This document shows, piece by piece, positions 1 to 8,175 of a stretch of DNA of 64,000 nucleotides. The stretch is taken from assembly GCA_017455685.1 (NCBI GenBank), contig JAFSZH010000041.1:34545-98544 (forward strand), given 5' to 3'. Made by a program: the position numbers and the translations under genes. Under the pieces are notes generated by a model, which saw only the letters and a program-made list of their open reading frames with translations, had not been told where the DNA came from and made no database searches. The number at the start of each line of letters is the position of its first letter. Position 1 is the stretch's first letter. The stretch comes from Oscillospiraceae bacterium (GTDB taxonomy: Bacteria; Bacillota; Clostridia; Oscillospirales; Oscillospiraceae).

Positions 1-993
1 GTCGGATACGCAGTGATAGGTGGTCATCACCGGATAGGTGCGCCCGAAGGAATCGTAGTTATACCAGGCGATGGACCAGAACACCTCGCTGCTCTGGGAA
101 TAAAGCTGCTGGGGGCGGGGCATCTCGGTGACGCCGTCGCCGTCGATGTCCTGGGAATAAATAAGACTGTAAGAGCGCCGGGTCTCCGAAATGCCGGTGC
201 TCCGGTTCAGCGTCAGATTGACCAGCGAGCCTTCCCGGCATACCAGCAGATCGGAAACGAGGTCGCCGTTATCCAGAATGGACTCCACCATCAGCGAGGG
301 AACGCCGTCGGCCAGATCGACCATCCGCAGCCGCCGAAGCTCATAGATGCGGGAGGAGAGTACCGCGGAGGTGGCCTGGGGCTCCCGGGCGTTGAAGGTG
401 TACATGTCGGCAAGATAGGCCCCGGTACCGACGGAACGGATCACTATCAGCTCATCCCAGCCATCATGGTTGAGATCGCCGGTGAGGAATTCAGTGCAGT
501 CGCTGGTGAGCAGCAGCTCCCCGGTCCAGTTGGCCAGAGAATACACGGACAAAATGCTCATATTGGAGGCGATCTGCCAGGAGACGATCAGATCCTGGTG
601 GTCGTCCCGGTCCGCGTCGGCATAGATCACCGAGCCGATGGACTGCCCCTCGCCCTCCAGCGTCAGCACCTTTCGGAAAGCGTTGTTGACAGGGGTGTAA
701 ATGTTGATCTGCAGAGATTGGCTGCCGTTCCGGAAGAAAACGATGGCCTCCTCCACGCCGTCACCGTTCAGATCGTGGAGCTGGACGCTCTGACGAAAGC
801 TTCCCTTGGTGGGCGCGGCGTACTCGCACCCGGCGGCGATCTCCTTGTCGATCAGATCCTGCAGCTGCAGATACTCGTCCGCGGGTTGGGGAAGAGACAG
901 ATATTGATCAATGTTGCCGGAATAGCAGCCGCATAAACTCAACAGGAGCAAAAAGGCAAGCAGCAGGGCCGGCAGCCGTTTCAATCGTATCAT
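1..993 (-). CDS. Lipoprotein with FG-GAP/VCBS-like calcium loops (3' end outside window)
   Basis: The frame is open from an ATG at 993 to the window edge (331 codons, no stop). The N-terminus is a lipoprotein signal: basic MIRLKR, a Leu-rich core and a lipobox ending at Cys23 (LCGC). The mature part carries repeated Asp-rich loops (DLNGDGVEE, DADRDDHQD, DLNHDGWDE, DIDGDGVTE) of the FG-GAP/VCBS type that bind calcium in beta-propeller blades. It is probably a surface-anchored propeller of unknown ligand. The ribosome binding site (ggatgg) is weak. The long open frame on the opposite strand is only its shadow. Confidence 0.85.
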   Translation of the reverse strand, partial: MIRLKRLPALLLAFLLLLSLCGCYSGNIDQYLSLPQPADEYLQLQDLIDKEIAAGCEYAAPTKGSFRQSVQLHDLNGDGVEEAIVFFRNGSQSLQINIYTPVNNAFRKVLTLEGEGQSIGSVIYADADRDDHQDLIVSWQIASNMSILSVYSLANWTGELLLTSDCTEFLTGDLNHDGWDELIVIRSVGTGAYLADMYTFNAREPQATSAVLSSRIYELRRLRMVDLADGVPSLMVESILDNGDLVSDLLVCREGSLVNLTLNRSTGISETRRSYSLIYSQDIDGDGVTEMPRPQQLYSQSSEVFWSIAWYNYDSFGRTYPVMTTYHCVSD

Positions 994-1081
994 AACAAAC
1001 CATCCGTTAGCGCATAAATAGACAAAGCTATATTACCATATCTATCACAAAAAGGGAAGTGCGGCCTGTAACTTTTTTTCC

Positions 1082-1110
1082 TTGCAAACGACCCGTTCCG
1101 GGAGTATAAT
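1082..1110 (+). promoter_or_regulatory. Promoter of tRNA-Leu(CAA)
   Basis: TTGCAA (1082-1087) and a perfect TATAAT (1105-1110) are separated by 17 bp. The -10 box lies 25 bp before the tRNA start. Confidence 0.8.
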
Positions 1111-1134
1111 AAGCAAGTATTTCAAAGAAAATAC

Positions 1135-1221
1135 GCCGGTGTGTTGGAATCGGTAGACGATGCGGACTCAAAATCCGTTGTCCGCAAGGACGTGTGGGTT
1201 CAAGTCCCACCACCGGCACCA
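1135..1221 (+). tRNA. tRNA-Leu (anticodon CAA)
   Basis: An 87-nt class II tRNA. The acceptor gccggtg (1135-1141) pairs with caccggc (1211-1217), followed by discriminator A and encoded CCA. The anticodon loop ctCAAaa sits in a 5-bp stem. The long variable arm and the GTTCAAG T-loop fit leucine. Confidence 0.96.
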
Positions 1222-1260
1222 AAACGGAACGGCCACCCAACGGGGTGGCCGTTCCGTTTT
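1221..1260 (+). terminator. Intrinsic terminator after tRNA-Leu(CAA)
   Basis: An 18-bp perfect stem (1221-1238 with 1243-1260), a 4-nt loop and a 3' T-run. The stem begins at the last base of the tRNA CCA. Confidence 0.85.
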
Positions 1261-1269
1261 GCAGGGAAA

Positions 1270-1355
1270 GGGACTTGAACCCGAGGGCACTTGGCAAGGC
1301 TCCGGGGGAGCCTTGCAACCCGAGGCGGCCTCCGCCGCAGCGGAGGTCAAGTCCC
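1270..1355 (+). repeat. T-arm-flanked structured repeat, copy 1
   Basis: An 86-nt GC-rich element. It opens with GGGACTTGAACCCGAG, the reverse complement of a generic tRNA T-arm, and closes with TCAAGTCCC, so its ends can pair over 9 bp. Inside are a perfect 10-bp hairpin (GCAAGGCTCC/GGAGCCTTGC) and a 9-bp hairpin with a CGCA loop just before the closing strand. The first 39 nt and last 29 nt recur in the copy at 50,911-51,111, and the architecture recurs at 8,365-8,452. The function is unknown; a structured RNA or small non-autonomous mobile repeat would fit. Confidence 0.75.
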
Positions 1356-1371
1356 ACCACCGGCACCAAAA
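1347..1371 (+). repeat. Duplicated 3' end of tRNA-Leu(CAA)
   Basis: These 25 bases are identical to 1200-1224 (T-loop half, acceptor strand, CCA and the following As). The tRNA tail is therefore duplicated 147 bp downstream, overlapping the end of the structured repeat, and is followed by its own terminator. Confidence 0.9.
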
Positions 1372-1372
1372 A

Positions 1373-1408
1373 GGAGACAGCCGCCCCAAAGGGCGGCTAT
1401 TTCTTTTT
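1373..1408 (+). terminator. Second intrinsic terminator of the tRNA-Leu(CAA) locus
   Basis: Stem agccgccc (1379-1386) with gggcggct (1391-1398), loop caaa, followed by a T-rich run. It stands directly behind the duplicated tRNA tail, mirroring the arrangement at 1221-1260. Confidence 0.75.
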
Positions 1409-1560
1409 GCAGGGAAGGGACTTGAACCCGAGCGGGCGTCGTCGCAAGCTTCAAATCGTCTCGCTTCCTCGCAGGCTCGAAAGCTCGCTCTTTCCGTGCT
1501 CCTCCTTTCCCATGCCAAATCGCTTCGCTTGATTTGGCGTGGGATCTTTCGCGGCGGCCT
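1409..1560 (+). repeat. Incomplete T-arm-flanked repeat
   Basis: After the second terminator the leader tttttgcaggga and GGGACTTGAACCCGAG (from 1417) recur, but no closing TCAAGTCCC is found. The following sequence holds an imperfect 14-bp hairpin near 1510-1546. It looks like a truncated or diverged unit. No gene is visible between 1222 and 1662. Confidence 0.55.
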
Positions 1561-1584
1561 GGCACGCAGGGCAGTTATGAATAA

Positions 1585-1613
1585 TTGAAAATACAGGCAG
1601 TTATTGTTATAAT
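1585..1613 (+). promoter_or_regulatory. Promoter of the five-TM protein gene
   Basis: TTGAAA (1585-1590), 17-bp spacer, TATAAT (1608-1613), 50 bp before the start codon. Confidence 0.65.
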
Positions 1614-1662
1614 AAAATAAACTTTCCCTAATTCTTTATCATAGAACACGTTCGGAGGGGTT

Positions 1663-2181
1663 ATGGATAAGAAGTACAGTATAATCAGTGTGTGTACTGA
1701 CTTTTTCGTTTTTAGTTTACTCTTTTCAGTACGCGCTTACGCTAATTCCTCCTGGCATTGGATTTCAGAAACACGCCCATATGATGTTCTTCCTTATGTG
1801 ATCGTGATGACCCTTTTTATCGAGACTTTTTCTATCGTGTTATTGTGCAGGGGTTCCAGGATCACCAAGGTGTTTTGCTTTGTTTCACTGGCCAACTTAC
1901 TCTCTTTTCTTGCGCCTTATGTGTTTTGGTATTGGTTCGGCTTCCGGGGGGATGGAATTTACCCAACTTATTCTAATTTCATGGAGCATTGGCCGGTATT
2001 CACAGTCGGGATCCTCTATACCATCATGACGCTGGCGGTTGAAGTACCTGTTGTGTATAAAGCACTAAAACGGGACATCGAAAAACACAAACGGCTGCTT
2101 TGGGTAATCGTTGCCTCCAATTTGGTTACAACCCTGCTCACTTATTTTTGTGAACATTATTTTTGTTATGGGCGAGGATAG
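1663..2181 (+). CDS. Five-TM membrane protein of unknown function
   Basis: A 172-aa protein preceded by CGGAGGGG. Hydrophobic segments at about 7-25, 40-62, 67-93, 109-131 and 145-163 suggest five helices, with a basic loop at 133-143. I do not recognise the family. Codon use is more AT-rich than in neighbouring genes. It is monocistronic: own promoter upstream, a strong hairpin terminator downstream, and a convergent neighbour. Confidence 0.75.
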   Translation: MDKKYSIISVCTDFFVFSLLFSVRAYANSSWHWISETRPYDVLPYVIVMTLFIETFSIVLLCRGSRITKVFCFVSLANLLSFLAPYVFWYWFGFRGDGIYPTYSNFMEHWPVFTVGILYTIMTLAVEVPVVYKALKRDIEKHKRLLWVIVASNLVTTLLTYFCEHYFCYGRG

Positions 2182-2233
2182 TCGAAATAGTATGGCTTCG
2201 CCTCTGCGGTAATGATCCGTCAGGTATAGAATC

Positions 2234-2269
2234 GAGACAGCCGCCCCGAGAGGGACGGCTGTCTCCTTT
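2234..2269 (+). terminator. Terminator between convergent genes
   Basis: A 10-bp stem gagacagccg/cggctgtctc (2234-2243 with 2256-2265) extended by three more pairs, then cctttt. It ends the upstream plus-strand gene and may also act for the minus-strand serpin gene. The bases after it (gcaaagaagggactcg) echo the leader found after the tRNA terminators. Confidence 0.75.
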
Positions 2270-2293
2270 TGCAAAGAAGGGACTCGTGCCCGC

Positions 2294-3646
2294 TTATTCG
2301 GTTACGTTGTAAACCGTTCCGGCGAAAAGGATCGAGCCGTCCCCGCCGGTGACGGCAAAAAAGAACGGGCGGTCCAACACAAAATCCACCGTTTCCTCCG
2401 GGGGCATCCCGGAGGCGGCGATCGCCATGTCGGTGTAGGCCGCGCCGGTGACGCCTTCCTCGTCTATGCTCACCGCGGCAGCGTGATCCGCCTTGGAGAG
2501 GAACAAGCCTTTTTCCTCGGTCAGGGAGCTGAAATCCGCCCTCTGGGGATCAGAGAGATTTTCCAGTCCCAACTGGGAGAGCACCGGCAGAAGGTCGGTT
2601 TTTCCGCTGATCTCAAACCGGGGAACGGACATGTTGACGATCAGATACTTGCTGTTTTCATAGCTGTATTCCTGACGCAGCAGCGTCATGACCTGGGCGC
2701 TGCCGACGATCTCCGTCAGCTCTGTGCCGGGATCAGGAAGAAAGAAAACCATGGAACCGCTGTCAGCCAAGTTTAGGGAGCAGGCGGAAAAACCGTCTCC
2801 CCAGTAGTAGCTGCCTGCGGCGGAGCGGCGCATCATCTGGCACAGCGCGTCGCCCTGCGCACCGTGAAACACCTGGGTCTCCGTTTTTGCGGCGGAAAAT
2901 GGCGTGGTCCAAGCGGCCTTATAGTAGAATGTGGAGACCAACTCCAGCACCGTCCTGGGATCCATGCTCATGTCGGCGGTGTATTCCCGCAGCAACCCTC
3001 CGGTCTGTTCATTGACCCAATCCCGGAGCGCCTGATCGAAGGAAGGGGAGCCCATTTCCCCTGTAAACAGTTCCGCGCCGTAGATACTCTCCAGCGCCTC
3101 CGCGGCCGGGGCTTTGTAAAGATACTCCTGCCGCATCCACAGCGAGCCTGCCGGGAGACTTTGGAGCACAGGAGTTTCCAGCCGGTTGGCAGCCAGCAGT
3201 GCCCGGGCACGGGTGCGCAGGGATTCAAGATCCGATACCCCCAACGTTTCCAGCAGCGCCTGCCGGGACGCTCCGCCGGCGGTCTCGGTCAGCATGCAAA
3301 GCGCAAGATAGATATTCAGCGGGGAACAGACCGCATTTTCCTTTTCTCCGCTCAGAAGCAGAGGCATTATCCGGGTGTAGTAGGTATTCATGGCGTCCCG
3401 TTCCGTCCGGGAGGCGGAAACCGCGTCCCGGTACTGCCGCCGCCATGCGGCGTAATCATCGCTGAAAACGTACTCGTCCCTGCTGAGAGTCGGGGACGGA
3501 TCCGGGACGATCTGTGCCTCTTCCCTGACCGCCGAAGATGGGACCGGCGTGCTCTCAGGCTCTTTTGCCGGAGCCGCGCCGCAGGCGGACAGCACGGACA
3601 GTGCCATGGCGCCAACGAGAACAAAAGCAACCGCACTTTTCATCAT
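2294..3646 (-). CDS. Serpin-family lipoprotein
   Basis: A 450-aa protein with a lipobox LSAC at Cys22, a Pro/Ser-rich linker (about 25-55) and a full serpin fold. Serpins are suicide inhibitors of serine or cysteine proteases; bacterial ones are thought to protect against host or competitor proteases. The reactive-loop hinge near 395-415 reads EEGVTGAAYTDMAIAASG. P15 is Gly as expected, but P14 is Val and P9 is Tyr where inhibitory serpins prefer Thr/Ser and Ala, so inhibitory function is uncertain. The conserved C-terminal strand DRPFFFAV is present. GAGGTG precedes two adjacent ATGs; the second (3643) has better spacing. Confidence 0.9.
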   Translation of the reverse strand: MMKSAVAFVLVGAMALSVLSACGAAPAKEPESTPVPSSAVREEAQIVPDPSPTLSRDEYVFSDDYAAWRRQYRDAVSASRTERDAMNTYYTRIMPLLLSGEKENAVCSPLNIYLALCMLTETAGGASRQALLETLGVSDLESLRTRARALLAANRLETPVLQSLPAGSLWMRQEYLYKAPAAEALESIYGAELFTGEMGSPSFDQALRDWVNEQTGGLLREYTADMSMDPRTVLELVSTFYYKAAWTTPFSAAKTETQVFHGAQGDALCQMMRRSAAGSYYWGDGFSACSLNLADSGSMVFFLPDPGTELTEIVGSAQVMTLLRQEYSYENSKYLIVNMSVPRFEISGKTDLLPVLSQLGLENLSDPQRADFSSLTEEKGLFLSKADHAAAVSIDEEGVTGAAYTDMAIAASGMPPEETVDFVLDRPFFFAVTGGDGSILFAGTVYNVTE

Positions 3647-3703
3647 GTCACCTCATAAATATTGATGCTTTTAGGACGGTCGGCGGCGCTAAAAGTTCTC
3701 ATT

Positions 3704-4372
3704 TCACCCGAAAAAGTCCCCGTGGATCAGCTCGTGTCCCGGCTCGGCCACGAGGAACTGATCGTCCCAGCTGCCGGACACCAGCTTTTCCAGGATCCGG
3801 TTGCTTCCGGGCACGTAGTCCAGCTCCGCGTGGATCTTGTCGGCTTCCTGCTGGGCTGCCTCCACGTAGGGCACGCTGTAACAGTCGTTGAAGCCCGTGT
3901 CGATGATATCCATGTGCCTGTAGCTGTCAAACCACATGTGAAACAGGTAATCGTGGTTGAGATCCTTGTATTCCTGCCCGGCCAGGGAGAAATCCCGCAG
4001 CAGAGTCAGCGCGGAAAAGTCCTTCGGATCGTTCTCAAAGAGATACAGGTGCCCGGGTTCCTTCCGGTTGGGGCAGAATTCGTCGTCGGTCTGTAGCAGC
4101 AGCGAGACACAGTCGTCCACCCGGGGGATCACCACCCACCGATCGAAGCGGACGTGGTCCCAGGCACCGCCGCAAAAGCCCATGGCCACCAGCACCGTGT
4201 CGAACCGGGGATCCAGGGAGGCGATCAGTCCGGCGATGGCCATGCGCATCTCACCCGGTTCTGCGTGGAGTTTCCGATCCACCTCGTAAACGGGAAGAGC
4301 TGTCCCCTGGGACCGCTGCGCCGCCTGGACGAACTCCGTCAGGGAAGAGCAGGTCAAGATACAGGCGTTCAT
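3704..4372 (-). CDS. DUF1638 domain protein
   Basis: A 222-aa protein. The ATG at 4372 is chosen because GGAGAGG lies at the right distance, rather than an ATG ten codons upstream. Motifs MGFCGGAWDHV and the PRVDDCVSLLL segment match DUF1638, whose members are often found near corrinoid methyltransferase genes; the reaction is unknown. It lies 57 nt upstream of the serpin on the same strand and 115 nt downstream of the flavin reductase-like gene, separated from the latter by a terminator. A methyl-transfer locus sits 50 kb away in this window. Confidence 0.7.
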   Translation of the reverse strand: MNACILTCSSLTEFVQAAQRSQGTALPVYEVDRKLHAEPGEMRMAIAGLIASLDPRFDTVLVAMGFCGGAWDHVRFDRWVVIPRVDDCVSLLLQTDDEFCPNRKEPGHLYLFENDPKDFSALTLLRDFSLAGQEYKDLNHDYLFHMWFDSYRHMDIIDTGFNDCYSVPYVEAAQQEADKIHAELDYVPGSNRILEKLVSGSWDDQFLVAEPGHELIHGDFFG

Positions 4373-4443
4373 AGTTGGCTGTCCTCTCCGGTAATCTATC
4401 AATGCGTCTGACAGCCGGGCTTACGGGGCCCGCCGCAGACGGG

Positions 4444-4474
4444 AAACCCCGCCCGCTTGAAGAAGCAGGCGGGG
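4444..4474 (-). terminator. Terminator after the flavin reductase-like gene
   Basis: A 12-bp stem with one wobble pair (4447-4458 with 4463-4474), loop of four bases, followed on the minus strand by TTT. Confidence 0.6.
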
Positions 4475-4487
4475 ATAAAAACGGTTG

Positions 4488-5048
4488 TTATTTCAGAGCG
4501 GCGCCGTCATGAAAAGCGTCGCCCACCTTATGCCCCAGGATGTGGTAGGTGTGGTTGAAGGGATCGAACACGATGGGGGCGACCTTTTCCACGTCCACCT
4601 TGCCGTCGGTCATGGCGGCTTCGTCCACGCTGACGTTCACGATCTCACCGCAGAGCAGCCCGGTCTCGGGGGAATAGCTCTTGACCCGGCATTCCAGGCA
4701 GATTGCCAGCTCGTTGATGACGGGGGCGTTCACGAGGACGCTGGGCGTGACGGTGAACCCGGCTTTCTCCAGCTTGTTGTCCACCTTGTTGCCTGATTCC
4801 AGACCCACATAGTCGCAGGCCACCACGTGCGGCGCGTCTCCCATGCTCACGGTGAATGCGCCGGTCTTTTGCAGGTTTTTCACGGTCTTGTGGCCGGCCG
4901 AGAGGCACAGCGTCAGCTCGTTCGTATCGCTGATGCCGCCCCAGGCGGCGTTCATGGCGTCGGGCTTGCCGTTTTCGTCATAGGTTGCCACGATATACAC
5001 CGCCTGCGGATAGCTCAGCGGTTGGGCTCCGAAGCTTTTTCTGGACAT
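4488..5048 (-). CDS. Flavoredoxin / flavin reductase-like FMN-binding protein
   Basis: A 186-aa protein of the flavin reductase-like family (split-barrel FMN binding), expected to bind FMN and shuttle electrons in the cytoplasm. Family features include the N-terminal YPQAVYIVATYDENGKPDAM, the AWGGISD segment and the TKNLQKTGAF-like helix region (KTVKNLQKTGAFTVS). AAGGAGG precedes the ATG. It is last in a leftward gene run (membrane protein, 77-aa protein, this gene) and is closed by a terminator. The electron partner is not evident. Confidence 0.85.
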   Translation of the reverse strand: MSRKSFGAQPLSYPQAVYIVATYDENGKPDAMNAAWGGISDTNELTLCLSAGHKTVKNLQKTGAFTVSMGDAPHVVACDYVGLESGNKVDNKLEKAGFTVTPSVLVNAPVINELAICLECRVKSYSPETGLLCGEIVNVSVDEAAMTDGKVDVEKVAPIVFDPFNHTYHILGHKVGDAFHDGAALK

Positions 5049-5118
5049 GGGGATTCCTCCTTTTTCATGATAAGGGAAAGCCGGTTCTCTCTGGCGGAGA
5101 AAACCGGCCGTCCGCGGA

Positions 5119-5352
5119 TCAGTCCTCGGTGAATTCGTAGGTGATGGTCTCCGCGCCGCTCTTGAACTCCACGGTGACGGTACCCTTTCCGTCGTCGGAA
5201 GCGGTCAGCGGCGCATCGGCGGGCATATCAGACTCGCAGGCGCGGACGTAGGCAATCACGTCGTCGGTATTCACGCTGCGGATCTCGTGGGTGCGGGTCT
5301 CCTTGCCGCCGCAGGGCGGCTGGGTGCGGGTAATAATCAGTTCGTAATTCAT
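5119..5352 (-). CDS. Conserved-type small protein, function unknown
   Basis: A 77-aa protein starting at the ATG at 5352, which follows GGAGG by seven bases. It is acidic, beta-rich in appearance, with no membrane segment or recognised motif; a CGG near residue 13 is the only Cys. It sits 30 nt downstream of the membrane protein gene and 70 nt upstream of the flavin reductase-like gene, probably in one operon. Confidence 0.65.
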   Translation of the reverse strand: MNYELIITRTQPPCGGKETRTHEIRSVNTDDVIAYVRACESDMPADAPLTASDDGKGTVTVEFKSGAETITYEFTED

Positions 5353-5382
5353 GATATGACCTCCATACAATTATTCCTTGTT

Positions 5383-6294
5383 TTAAATCCACATCTGTTC
5401 CAGCTTCATGACTTCGCTGTTTTCCATATATTCCTTGATGTAGATGTCGCAGAGCTCCTCCAGCGTTGAGTCGGATTCGCTGAACTCCAACAGCTTGGAA
5501 ATGATCCGGGTAGGGATGAGGATATCCCGGATCTTTACGGAACTGGCGTGGGCCCGGGCCATGGCTGCCACGATCTTGCGGATATCCGCATTGGCGAAAG
5601 CTTCCTTATAAAAGCCCAGCTCCTCGTCCCAGCGCTGCTGGAAGGAACGGTTGTGAAGTTTGCGGATGATCAGGGCGATGCCGAGGGTGAGGGGCATGAT
5701 CAGCGTTATGGGGATCCACATGGGGAGCCGGGTGACGAAGCCGTAGAAGTCATTCCAGCCGCCGTTCTCTTCGCCGATGACCACGACCATCACGTAATAC
5801 AGCACAGAGTAGATCAGCACCGGGATCAGAGCCAGAAAGGCGTCCTTGACGGTGATGCTCTGTGACGTCATGAAATAGCAGAACGCCAGAAACGCCAGAA
5901 CGGGGCAAACACCGTGGAGGAAGAACCGGGAGCCGGAAAAAATCAGCACGAAGCCCTTCACCGGCGCCAGCACGAACAGAGAGATCAGAAACGTCAGCGT
6001 TACGGCGGTGACGCCTGCGTACACCAGCACCACGATCCATTTGGGCAGGTGGTAGTTGTGCTTGCGCAGACCGTCCAGCGTGTACGGGATCACCATAGCC
6101 ATGGCAGCCGCCGCCAGAATGTTGGAGTTGACCGTGAACATGCAGAAAGTGCGCAGACCCATGTGGTCGAAGTTCTCGTCATAGAGCGTGGTCAGATTCA
6201 TGGTGACGCCTACGCAGACGCAGATGACCACCACAAGCGCGCTGAACAGCGCAAGGCGACACTGCCTGCGGGTGATTTTCATGACGCGATCCAT
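5383..6294 (-). CDS. Pr6Pr-like multi-TM membrane protein
   Basis: A 303-aa protein starting at the ATG at 6294 (AGGAG eight bases upstream). About six to seven hydrophobic helices occupy residues 10-215, including the FTVNSNILAAAAM segment and a FFLHGVCPVLAF segment reminiscent of Pr6Pr/FAR-17a-type proteins. A soluble helical tail of about 85 residues follows. The function is unknown. First gene of a leftward operon with its own promoter. Confidence 0.65.
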   Translation of the reverse strand: MDRVMKITRRQCRLALFSALVVVICVCVGVTMNLTTLYDENFDHMGLRTFCMFTVNSNILAAAAMAMVIPYTLDGLRKHNYHLPKWIVVLVYAGVTAVTLTFLISLFVLAPVKGFVLIFSGSRFFLHGVCPVLAFLAFCYFMTSQSITVKDAFLALIPVLIYSVLYYVMVVVIGEENGGWNDFYGFVTRLPMWIPITLIMPLTLGIALIIRKLHNRSFQQRWDEELGFYKEAFANADIRKIVAAMARAHASSVKIRDILIPTRIISKLLEFSESDSTLEELCDIYIKEYMENSEVMKLEQMWI

Positions 6295-6360
6295 TTTCCG
6301 GGCTCCTTTCCCTGCAGCATACAAGATAAACCCATATATTTCTTTATATATTCAGTCTAC

Positions 6361-6389
6361 ATTATCCTCCGAAAAAAAGCAACTGTCAC
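6361..6389 (-). promoter_or_regulatory. Promoter of the leftward membrane-protein operon
   Basis: Read leftward: GTGACA (6389-6384), 17-bp spacer, GATAAT (6366-6361), about 67 bp before the start codon at 6294. Confidence 0.5.
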
Positions 6390-6479
6390 TTGCAGTAAAG
6401 ACGTGAAATATAAAAGAAAAACTCGGCCGGTGACAACGAAACGGATCGCCGTCAGTCCTATTTCTGTTGATTCCATCGA

Positions 6480-6564
6480 TTGACAGAAATCGAGCGGGTA
6501 TAGTATTTTTATTGATATGAACAATGGGGTTCCGCTGGAGGTGCCGCGCCCTTTTTCCAGCGGA
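6480..6564 (+). promoter_or_regulatory. guaA leader: candidate promoter and hairpin
   Basis: The 301-base gap 6295-6595 holds the leftward promoter and this rightward leader. TTGACA (6480-6485) is followed at 15 bp by TAGTAT (6501-6506), an imperfect promoter. A perfect 9-bp hairpin (6531-6539 with 6556-6564) then stands 31 bp before guaA. I could not match it to a purine riboswitch. Confidence 0.4.
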
Positions 6565-6595
6565 GCTCTTTCTCGTTTCAAGGGGGAGAGCGAAC

Positions 6596-8134
6596 ATGGC
6601 ACAGAAAATTCTAATCCTTGATTTCGGCGGACAATACAACCAGCTGATCGCCCGGAGGGTCCGGGAGTGCGGCGTTTACTGCGAGGTCCATCCCGGAGAT
6701 ATGACGCCGGAGGCAGTCAGGGCCTTTGATCCCATCGGGATCATTTTTACCGGCGGTCCGGGAAGCGTCTACGACCCGGCGGCGCCCCGGGTGGACCCGG
6801 GCGTTTTCGACCTGGGCGTGCCCATCCTGGGTATATGCTATGGCTGCCAGCTCATGGCCCACGCTCTGGGCGGACTGGTCGTCCCGGCTATCTCAGACGC
6901 CGCCCGGGAATACGGCAAGACGCTGACCCGCTTCGATACGGGCTGCGCCCTGTTCCGCGGACTGCCCCCGGAGGGGATCACCTGGATGAGCCACGGGGAC
7001 TATATGGAAAAAGTCCCTGCCGGCTTTACAGTAACGGCGGTCTCCGACGCCTGCCCCAACGCCGCCGTCTGCGACGAGACGCGGCGGTTTTACGGCGTAC
7101 AGTTCCATCCGGAGGTGAATCACACACAGAACGGCTGCACCATGCTGCGGAACTTTCTTTTTGACGTATGCGGCGCGGCGGGGGACTGGACCATGGGAGG
7201 CTTCCGGGAACGGGCGGTTGCAGATATTCGTCGCAAAGTAGGCAATGGCAGGGTGCTGCTGGCTCTCTCCGGCGGGGTGGATTCCTCCGTGTGTGCAGCG
7301 CTGCTTTCTGAAGCCGTGGGAGAGCAGCTCACCTGCGTGTTTGTGGATCACGGCCTTCTGCGCAAGGACGAGGGAGATCAGGTGGAAGCGGCCTTCCGGG
7401 ACAAGGCGCTGCGGTTCGTCCGCGTTAGCGCGGGAGATCGTTTTCTCTCCCGGCTGGCGGGGATAACGGAACCGGAGGAAAAACGAAAAGCCATCGGCGA
7501 AGAGTTCATTCGGGTTTTCGAGGAGATCGGGAAGGAGAGCGGCTCGGTGGACTATCTTGCCCAGGGGACCATTTACCCGGACGTGATCGAGTCCGGTCTC
7601 GGCAGCGCCGCGGTGATCAAAAGCCACCACAACGTGGGCGGCCTGCCCGCACACGTCCGGTTCCGGGAGATCATCGAGCCTCTGCGGATGCTCTTCAAGG
7701 ACGAGGTCCGGCAGCTGGGACGGGAGCTTGGCCTTCCCGAGGAGCTGGTGAGCCGTCAGCCCTTTCCGGGGCCGGGCCTGGCCGTCCGGGTGATCGGTGA
7801 GATCACGCCGGAAAAACTGCGAATGCTCCGGGACGCGGACGCCATCTTCCGGCAGGAGGCCGCGGCGGCCGGTCTGGCTGGTTCTATGAGCCAGTACTTT
7901 GCTGTGCTGACCAACTTGCGCTCTGTGGGCGTCATGGGGGACGGCCGGAGCTACGAGTACGCGGTGGCGCTTCGGGCGGTGTCCACGGAGGATTTTATGA
8001 CTGCCGACTGGGTGCGCCTTCCCTACGAGCTGCTGGACCGGGTCAGCGTGCGGATCGTCAACGAGGTCAAGGGCGTCAACCGGGTGCTCTACGATATCAC
8101 GTCCAAGCCTCCCGCCACGGTGGAATTTGAGTGA
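6596..8134 (+). CDS. guaA: GMP synthase (glutamine-hydrolysing)
   Basis: A 512-aa two-domain enzyme converting XMP to GMP with ATP and glutamine, the last step of GMP synthesis. The N-terminal class I amidotransferase has nucleophile Cys81 (GICYG) and His171/Glu173 (FHPEVNHT). The ATP-pyrophosphatase domain has the P-loop SGGVDSS (225-231). The C-terminal dimerisation domain ends PPATVEFE. Length matches the family. The ATG at 6596 follows GGGGGAGAG; an upstream in-frame ATG at 6524 lacks support. Only a weak AT hairpin (8141-8155) before a T-run could terminate it. Confidence 0.97.
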   Translation: MAQKILILDFGGQYNQLIARRVRECGVYCEVHPGDMTPEAVRAFDPIGIIFTGGPGSVYDPAAPRVDPGVFDLGVPILGICYGCQLMAHALGGLVVPAISDAAREYGKTLTRFDTGCALFRGLPPEGITWMSHGDYMEKVPAGFTVTAVSDACPNAAVCDETRRFYGVQFHPEVNHTQNGCTMLRNFLFDVCGAAGDWTMGGFRERAVADIRRKVGNGRVLLALSGGVDSSVCAALLSEAVGEQLTCVFVDHGLLRKDEGDQVEAAFRDKALRFVRVSAGDRFLSRLAGITEPEEKRKAIGEEFIRVFEEIGKESGSVDYLAQGTIYPDVIESGLGSAAVIKSHHNVGGLPAHVRFREIIEPLRMLFKDEVRQLGRELGLPEELVSRQPFPGPGLAVRVIGEITPEKLRMLRDADAIFRQEAAAAGLAGSMSQYFAVLTNLRSVGVMGDGRSYEYAVALRAVSTEDFMTADWVRLPYELLDRVSVRIVNEVKGVNRVLYDITSKPPATVEFE

Positions 8135-8175
8135 AGGCTTATAATTCACAATTATTGATTGCTTTTTTGGAATAC

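Noticed and set aside
13-936. A 307-codon open frame on the plus strand
   Set aside because: It lies opposite a minus-strand lipoprotein with signal peptide and calcium-loop repeats; its own sequence is low-complexity and has no start signal.
1160-1588. Several overlapping open frames over the tRNA-tail repeats (peptides containing GLEPEG or RDLNP)
   Set aside because: They are translations of tRNA T-arm sequence and hairpins, a frequent false gene in databases.
6430-6595. Purine riboswitch upstream of guaA
   Set aside because: A single 9-bp hairpin is present but the conserved three-way junction loops are not found.
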